Assembly (NCBI RefSeq): GCF_017948455.1
Contig: NZ_JAFFSU010000036.1
Span: 1-64,000 of the forward strand
Reading direction: 5' to 3'
Length of the DNA: 64,000 nucleotides
DNA from: Streptomyces sp. GESEQ-4
GTDB lineage: Bacteria; Actinomycetota; Actinomycetes; Streptomycetales; Streptomycetaceae
The notes under the pieces were generated by a model. It ran no database searches, was not told the DNA's origin, and saw nothing but the letters and a program-made list of their open reading frames with translations. A program made the translations under genes and the position numbers. How positions within the stretch are numbered: the first letter of the stretch is position 1; the number at the start of each line of letters is the position of its first letter. Shown piece after piece: positions 59,696-64,000 of the stretch.

Positions 59696-60388
59696 TCAGC
59701 GCTTGGCGACGAACACGTGGGAGGCGACGTCCGACTCCAGTTCGGCCGCCTCGCCGCCACTGCCCACCAGCACCCCGCCGGCCGACTCCGTCACGCTGAC
59801 CACCGAGCCGGGCTGCACGCCCGCGCGACGCAGCGTGTACATCAGCTGTGCGTCCGTCTGGATCGGCTCGCCGATACGGCGCACGACGACCGTCTTGCCT
59901 TCCGTCCCCGGGTCCAGGTCGGCCAGCGACACCATGCCCTCGTCCAGGAACGGATCGGCGCCGTCCTTCTCGCCCAGCTCCTCCAGGCCCGGGATCGGGT
60001 TGCCGTACGGCGACTCGGTGGGGTGGCGCAGCAACTCGAGCACGCGGCGCTCCACGGCCTCGCTCATCACGTGCTCCCAGCGACACGCCTCGGCGTGCAC
60101 CTGCTCCCACTCCAGCCCGATCACGTCGACGAGCAGGCACTCCGCCAGGCGGTGCTTGCGCATCACGCGCGTCGCCAGCCGGCGGCCCTCGTCCGTGAGC
60201 TCCAGGTGCCGGTCGCTGGCGACGGACACCAGTCCGTCCCGCTCCATCCGCGCCACGGTCTGGCTGACCGTCGGCCCGCTCTGGTCCAGCCGCTCGGCGA
60301 TCCGGGCGCGCATGGGGACCACACCTTCCTCCTCCAGCTCGAGGATGGTGCGGAGATACATCTCCGTGGTGTCGATCAGTCCGGACAT
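59696..60388 (-). CDS. DtxR/IdeR-family iron-dependent regulator (DmdR-like)
   Basis: 230 residues. Winged HTH (MYLRTILELEEEGVVPMRARIAERLDQSGPTVSQTVARMERDGL), dimerisation and metal-binding domain (HRLAECLLVDVIGLEWEQVHAEACRWEHVMSEAVERRVLELL with Cys, Glu and His ligands), and an SH3-like C-terminal domain. Represses siderophore and iron genes when Fe(II) is bound. Start ATG 60388 with GAGGGG. No iron box was identified upstream. Confidence 0.92.
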   Translation of the reverse strand: MSGLIDTTEMYLRTILELEEEGVVPMRARIAERLDQSGPTVSQTVARMERDGLVSVASDRHLELTDEGRRLATRVMRKHRLAECLLVDVIGLEWEQVHAEACRWEHVMSEAVERRVLELLRHPTESPYGNPIPGLEELGEKDGADPFLDEGMVSLADLDPGTEGKTVVVRRIGEPIQTDAQLMYTLRRAGVQPGSVVSVTESAGGVLVGSGGEAAELESDVASHVFVAKR

Positions 60389-60597
60389 ACGTGCCCCTCG
60401 TGAGATCTGCCGGAAGCACGACAGCTTCCCGGCTTGTGCGCTGGCCCTGGACTCAATTCTGCCGGATACCACTGACAACCGTGCCGTGCCGGTGAAACCG
60501 GGGGTGCGGCGACTCGGAACGGGAGTGTGCTGCGCGTGGCGGGGGCTGTGATCTTTCTGCTCGACGTGGTGGGACACGGTCGCCTAGCGTTCCGTAC

Positions 60598-60781
60598 ATG
60601 ACCAAGCGGCGAGCGAGACTCAGCGGTTCGGACGGCGTGGTCGAACAGGCCGAGCAGTGTCTGCGCAACGTGGGCGCGGCGCCGGCCGATCCCCGGATGG
60701 TTCGTGGAGGTGGAGAGGTATGTGCTGCCGGGTGCGAACGGCCTGTGGATCGACCTCCGGCTTGCCACCTCCCGACGGTAA
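60598..60781 (+). pseudogene. small gene broken by a one-base frameshift
   Basis: Frame 1 from ATG 60598 (MTKRRARLSGSDGVVEQAEQ to PADPR) has near-perfect GC at third positions up to 60696, then loses it. The frame shifted by one base then shows the same bias (WFVEVERYVLPGANGLWIDL, ending SRR and TAA 60779-60781). Removing the A at 60697 joins the frames into one 60-residue protein. Family unknown. A sequencing error cannot be excluded. Confidence 0.5.
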
Positions 60782-60928
60782 GGAGGGGTTCACGTCGCGT
60801 TTCCGGCGTGCAACGATTCTCTCAATCTTGCGGGAACTCGATGTGTGCTGCGTCACGTTCGAGTTGAATGATTGTTAGTGAGCGAACCGACGTGCCGTAC
60901 GTACGGACGCAGCCTGCAGGGGGTCCAG

Positions 60929-62356
60929 GTGAGTGCTTCCAGGCGTAGTGGGACCACCGACGAGCTGGGACCGGACGAGCCCGAAAGGGAAGGTCCGGAG
61001 GGCTCGGGCGGTTCCGATCTGTTGGCCGCGCTGCTGGATGGCATGGACGCGGCCCTGTGTGCCTTCGACGCCGACGGTGTCGTCACACACTGGAATCGTG
61101 AGGCCGAGCGGATTCTCGGGTGGACCGCGAGTGAGGCCGTGGGCCGGCGCGGGTTCGCCGGGTGGGCCGTAAGGCCGGCGGACGCCGAAGAGGTCGAGTC
61201 CCGGCTGATGGCCGCCATGCACGCGCCGGGACGCCAGGTCCATGAGTTCGCGCTGCTCACCAAGGACGGCGGCCGGGTTCTCGTACGGACCCAGTCCGCG
61301 GCCGTCCGCGGCCCCGACGGAAAGCCCGCCGGTCTGTACTGCGCCTTCAGCGAGGTGCACACGCAGATCGACCTCGAGCGGTCCATCGCGCTGAGCGAGG
61401 CCCTCTTCGACGACGCGAGCTGGGGAGTCGTCCTCGTCGACGCCGACCTGCGGCCCGCCGTGGTGAACGCGCACGCGGCCCGCGCGCTGGGCATCGGGCG
61501 TACGTCCGTGCTCGGCAGGCCGCTCGGTGAACTGCTCTCCCAAGGCGTCGAGGAGCTCGAGAGCGCCCTCACCCATGTCCTCGCCGAGGGTGCGCCGCCC
61601 GCGCCCGCCGAGATCTGGGTCGGCGTCCGCACGCCGGAGGGCGAGAAGCGGCGCTGCTGGCGCTGCGGCTTCGTACGGCTGGCGTCCCCGCTCGCCGAGG
61701 AACCGGTACCGCTCGGCGTCGGCTGGCTGTTCAACGACGTCACGGAGGCCAAGCAGGCCGAGCAGGAGGCGTCGTTGCTGCGGTTCCGCGGCAATCAGCT
61801 CCACCGTGCCGCACGGGCCGCCGCCGAATGCGAGGACCCGGCCGAGGCCGCCGTCGTCCACCTGGACTTCGCGCTCGCGGGGTTCGCCGACCACGCCGTG
61901 ATCGACCGCGCGGCGGGCGGCGCGATCACCGACGCCGAGACCGCCGAGCCGGTACGACTCGTACGCATCGCCACCACACCCGCGGGTGCGCCCGGGCCCA
62001 GCCTGGTCACCGGTCAGGCCGGCCTGCCCATCCGCTACGGCGAGGGGCACCCCGCCCTGCAGTGCGTCCAGCGAGGCGGCTCCGTGCGGGCCAGCGTCGG
62101 CACCGTACCGGCCGAGCAGGCGCGCGCCTGGGCGCTGGCCCGGCAGTGGCCGGCGGACGCCGTGCACGCGCTGTGCGCGGTGCTGCGCAGCCGGGGGCGG
62201 ACGCTGGGCGTCGTGACGTTTCTGCGCGGGGCCGGACGCAGCGCGTTCGAACGGCCCGACGCGGTGTACGCGGAGGATGTCGCCGTACGGATCGCCGGGG
62301 CGCTGGATCTGGCTGGGGCGGTGCGCGGGGACTGGCCGCCGGAGGGTGCGGAGTAA
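60929..62356 (+). CDS. PAS-PAS-GAF sensor-like protein
   Basis: 475 residues. First PAS domain (LLDGMDAALCAFDADGVVTHWNREAERILGW, about 30-140), a second PAS (ASWGVVLVDADLRPAVVNAHAARALGIG), and a C-terminal GAF-like domain (RAAAECEDPAEAAVVHLDFAL to VAVRIAGALDLAG). No kinase, phosphatase or GGDEF output is present, unlike typical PP2C partners in Streptomyces. Start GTG 60929 with AGGGGG; GTG 60878 or TTG 60872 could extend it. Cytosolic. Confidence 0.82.
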   Translation: MSASRRSGTTDELGPDEPEREGPEGSGGSDLLAALLDGMDAALCAFDADGVVTHWNREAERILGWTASEAVGRRGFAGWAVRPADAEEVESRLMAAMHAPGRQVHEFALLTKDGGRVLVRTQSAAVRGPDGKPAGLYCAFSEVHTQIDLERSIALSEALFDDASWGVVLVDADLRPAVVNAHAARALGIGRTSVLGRPLGELLSQGVEELESALTHVLAEGAPPAPAEIWVGVRTPEGEKRRCWRCGFVRLASPLAEEPVPLGVGWLFNDVTEAKQAEQEASLLRFRGNQLHRAARAAAECEDPAEAAVVHLDFALAGFADHAVIDRAAGGAITDAETAEPVRLVRIATTPAGAPGPSLVTGQAGLPIRYGEGHPALQCVQRGGSVRASVGTVPAEQARAWALARQWPADAVHALCAVLRSRGRTLGVVTFLRGAGRSAFERPDAVYAEDVAVRIAGALDLAGAVRGDWPPEGAE

Positions 62357-62388
62357 GGGGTGAAGGGCTGTTGGCCGGGCGCTTCCGG

Positions 62389-63144
62389 CTAACGGCGATA
62401 GAAGATCCGGTCCCCGTACTCCTCCATCACCCGCCGGTTCCAGTCATGGCCCCCGTCGACGTTGCCGGAGCGCAGCAGCGGCGGCTCGACGCCGCGGGCG
62501 GCCAGCGTGGCGGCCGCTTCTGCCATCACCGCCTGGAGCAGCGCCGACGTGACGACCGTGGAGGCCGGGGCGAAGGGCGCCGGGACGGTGTCGAGGGTGA
62601 GTTCCGCGTCGCCGACGGCGATCTTCGAGTCGAGGACGATGTCGCAGTGGTCCTTCAGATACGTCCCCGAGGAGTGCCGGGACTTCGTCTCCGACGCGTA
62701 CGCCACCGAGGTCACGCCGATCACCTTCACGCCCAGGGCACGGGCGCCCATGGCCATCTCCACGGGCAGCGCGTTGCGGCCGGACAGCGAGATGATCACC
62801 AGGGCGTCGCCCTCGCGGACCGGGGACGTGTCGAGCACGGCGCTCGCGAGACCGTCGACCCGTTCCAGCGCGGAGCCGAGGGTGGCCGGGACGACATCGA
62901 CTCCTACGACGCCGGGGACGGCCAGCAGATTCATCAGCGCGAGTCCGCCGGCCCGGTAGACGACGTCCTGCGCGGCCAGCGAGGAGTGCCCGGCGCCGAA
63001 GGCGAACAGCCGGCCACCGGCGACGACCGTGTCCGCGAGGAGCGACCCGGCCGCCGTGATCGTCTCGCCCTCCTCGTCCCGCACGCGTTGCAGCAGCCCG
63101 ATCGCGGCATCGAAGAACTGACCGGACGGCCGGCGGTCGCTCAT
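62389..63144 (-). CDS. SIS-domain protein (phosphosugar isomerase-like)
   Basis: 251 residues. SIS fold: GGRLFAFGAGHSSLAAQDVVYRAGGLALMN, then VREGDALVIISLSGRNALPVEMAMGARALGVKVIGVTSV, where ISLSGRN is the phosphosugar-binding Ser/Thr loop. Related to N-acetylmuramate- or glucosamine-type SIS proteins; exact substrate unknown. ATG 63144 with AAGGGA. Convergent with the PAS-GAF gene. Confidence 0.85.
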   Translation of the reverse strand: MSDRRPSGQFFDAAIGLLQRVRDEEGETITAAGSLLADTVVAGGRLFAFGAGHSSLAAQDVVYRAGGLALMNLLAVPGVVGVDVVPATLGSALERVDGLASAVLDTSPVREGDALVIISLSGRNALPVEMAMGARALGVKVIGVTSVAYASETKSRHSSGTYLKDHCDIVLDSKIAVGDAELTLDTVPAPFAPASTVVTSALLQAVMAEAAATLAARGVEPPLLRSGNVDGGHDWNRRVMEEYGDRIFYRR

Positions 63145-63375
63145 GCGGGGTCCCTTCGGGGGCGGTGTGGCGGCGTGCGGCGGCGATGTGTTGCGGATCA
63201 CGGTGCGGTCTGGACCAGTGCGGTGTCAATACGGCCGTCGCGGTGTTGAGGTCGCGTGTTGTGCCGGCCTGGCAAAGAACTTGGCCGCACCGACGTATCC
63301 CTCAGCGATGGACTGGACAGAACAGATGCCCAGCCGTTCTCAGGGGTGTTGCAGGGCCCTGCGTCGAAGTTTCCG

Positions 63376-64000
63376 TCAGCCCTTGCTCACCGCAGTAAGG
63401 ATCTCCGGCAGCCGTGCCGCCGTTCGAGGGGCCGCCAGCCTCAGGCCCAGCCAAGCGACAGTGGCCCCGTACCCGCCCCCCACCGGCAGCAGCACCCACG
63501 TCCAGTCGTCGCCGTTCGCGGTCACGTTCAGCCAGATCGTTACGGCGATGACCGGGGCGCAGAGCAGGGCGGACGCGACCATGCCGCCGAAGATGGCGAT
63601 CCAGGCGAGGCCGGCCTGTCCGGGGGCGACGTTCTTGTAGCCCTCCTGCGGGATGGAGTACGGGAAGCGGGCCGAGGTCCATGCCCCGGTCGCCAGCATC
63701 GCGCCGAGCAGTGCGAAGGACAGACCCAGCACCTCGGGCAGCTTGGCCCAGTCGCCGAGCAGTGCCGTCGTCAGGACGGTGACCAGCGCGGCGTACGGCA
63801 GTGTGATCACCAGCAACGCGAAGGCACGGGCGCGCAGTTCGACGTACGCATCCTTCGTGGACGAGATCGTCATCGCGACCATCCAGAAGGCGGAGGTGTC
63901 CTGCCCGAACTGGTTGTACATCTGGATGCCGAGCATCCCGGCGGCGAAGCAGGCGAAGTAGATCGAGCCGGTGCCCTGGAGGGCGTTGAACACCGGAACG
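63376..64000 (-). CDS. integral membrane transport protein, ABC-2-like (5' end outside window)
   Basis: 208 codons visible, reading in from beyond the window, stop at 63376. Several long hydrophobic helices (YFACFAAGMLGIQMYNQF, ALLVITLPYAALVTVLTTALL, VLGLSFALLGAMLATGAW, IAIFGGMVASALLCAPVIAVTIW). The layout resembles the C-terminal half of ABC-type membrane components of actinomycetes; the family cannot be fixed from this part. The 231-base gap to the SIS gene holds nothing recognisable. Confidence 0.7.
   Translation of the reverse strand, partial: VPVFNALQGTGSIYFACFAAGMLGIQMYNQFGQDTSAFWMVAMTISSTKDAYVELRARAFALLVITLPYAALVTVLTTALLGDWAKLPEVLGLSFALLGAMLATGAWTSARFPYSIPQEGYKNVAPGQAGLAWIAIFGGMVASALLCAPVIAVTIWLNVTANGDDWTWVLLPVGGGYGATVAWLGLRLAAPRTAARLPEILTAVSKG

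Noticed and set aside
63143..63640. 166-codon plus-strand ORF opposite the SIS gene upstream region and membrane gene
   Set aside because: Antisense to a clear membrane protein and without codon bias.

Overview
The window is chromosomal DNA from a Streptomyces-type actinomycete. The signs are very high G+C with G or C at nearly every third codon position, frequent GTG starts, GTGA-type stop/start overlaps, and the gene families present: futalosine-pathway menaquinone genes (mqnB, mqnD), DUF2771, DUF3027, DUF2530, XRE-DUF397 pairs, a BTAD/SARP regulator, a DtxR/IdeR regulator and TIGR03084. No rRNA, tRNA, CRISPR array or replication origin was seen.

Layout. 1-5.2 kb: mqnD (cut by the window edge), mqnB, a lipoprotein, an MFS permease, a DUF3027 protein and a small secreted protein. 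5.3-11.2 kb: LuxR-type and XRE/MmyB-type regulators, an NTF2-like protein, an unknown protein and a large sacsin/Hsp90-like ATPase. 11.2-14.3 kb: three tandem paralogous secreted proteins; the first two share a conserved, strongly foldable 5' leader. 14.4-24.8 kb: a CtpE-like P-type ATPase, an NCS2 purine permease, a MarR-MFS pair, ThpR, an aldo/keto reductase divergent from a secreted double SnoaL protein, and a DUF397 gene. 24.8-38.3 kb: XRE partner, drug exporters, regulators, hydrolases, an aminoglycoside adenylyltransferase-like protein, and a TetR gene divergent from a DrrAB-type ABC exporter. 38.3-43.6 kb: serC, a GlcD-GlcF-type fused dehydrogenase and an EamA exporter.

43.7-53.8 kb is one co-directional acyl-CoA catabolic operon: TIGR03084 protein, AtuA-like protein, biotin-dependent carboxylase beta and alpha subunits, acyl-CoA dehydrogenase, acyl-CoA ligase, enoyl-CoA hydratase and a TetR regulator. 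A palindrome next to a duplicated promoter-like segment lies in front of it. pdxH and a citrate synthase follow.

55.9-58.1 kb holds the most notable locus: an intact IscB, the RNA-guided HNH/RuvC nuclease ancestral to Cas9, with a foldable upstream region that fits its omega RNA (HEARO). Directly downstream on the same strand is a separate predicted small-RNA transcription unit, with a consensus-like promoter, an exceptionally good ribosome-binding site and a 12-codon ORF. 58.2-64 kb: an alpha/beta-hydrolase-fold protein whose nucleophile position is Ala, a long structured intergenic region, a DtxR/IdeR iron regulator, a frameshifted small gene, a PAS-GAF protein, a SIS-domain protein and a truncated membrane protein.

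Two families of dispersed palindromic intergenic repeats are interspersed. Assignments rest on motifs and translation read by eye; no database searches were run.
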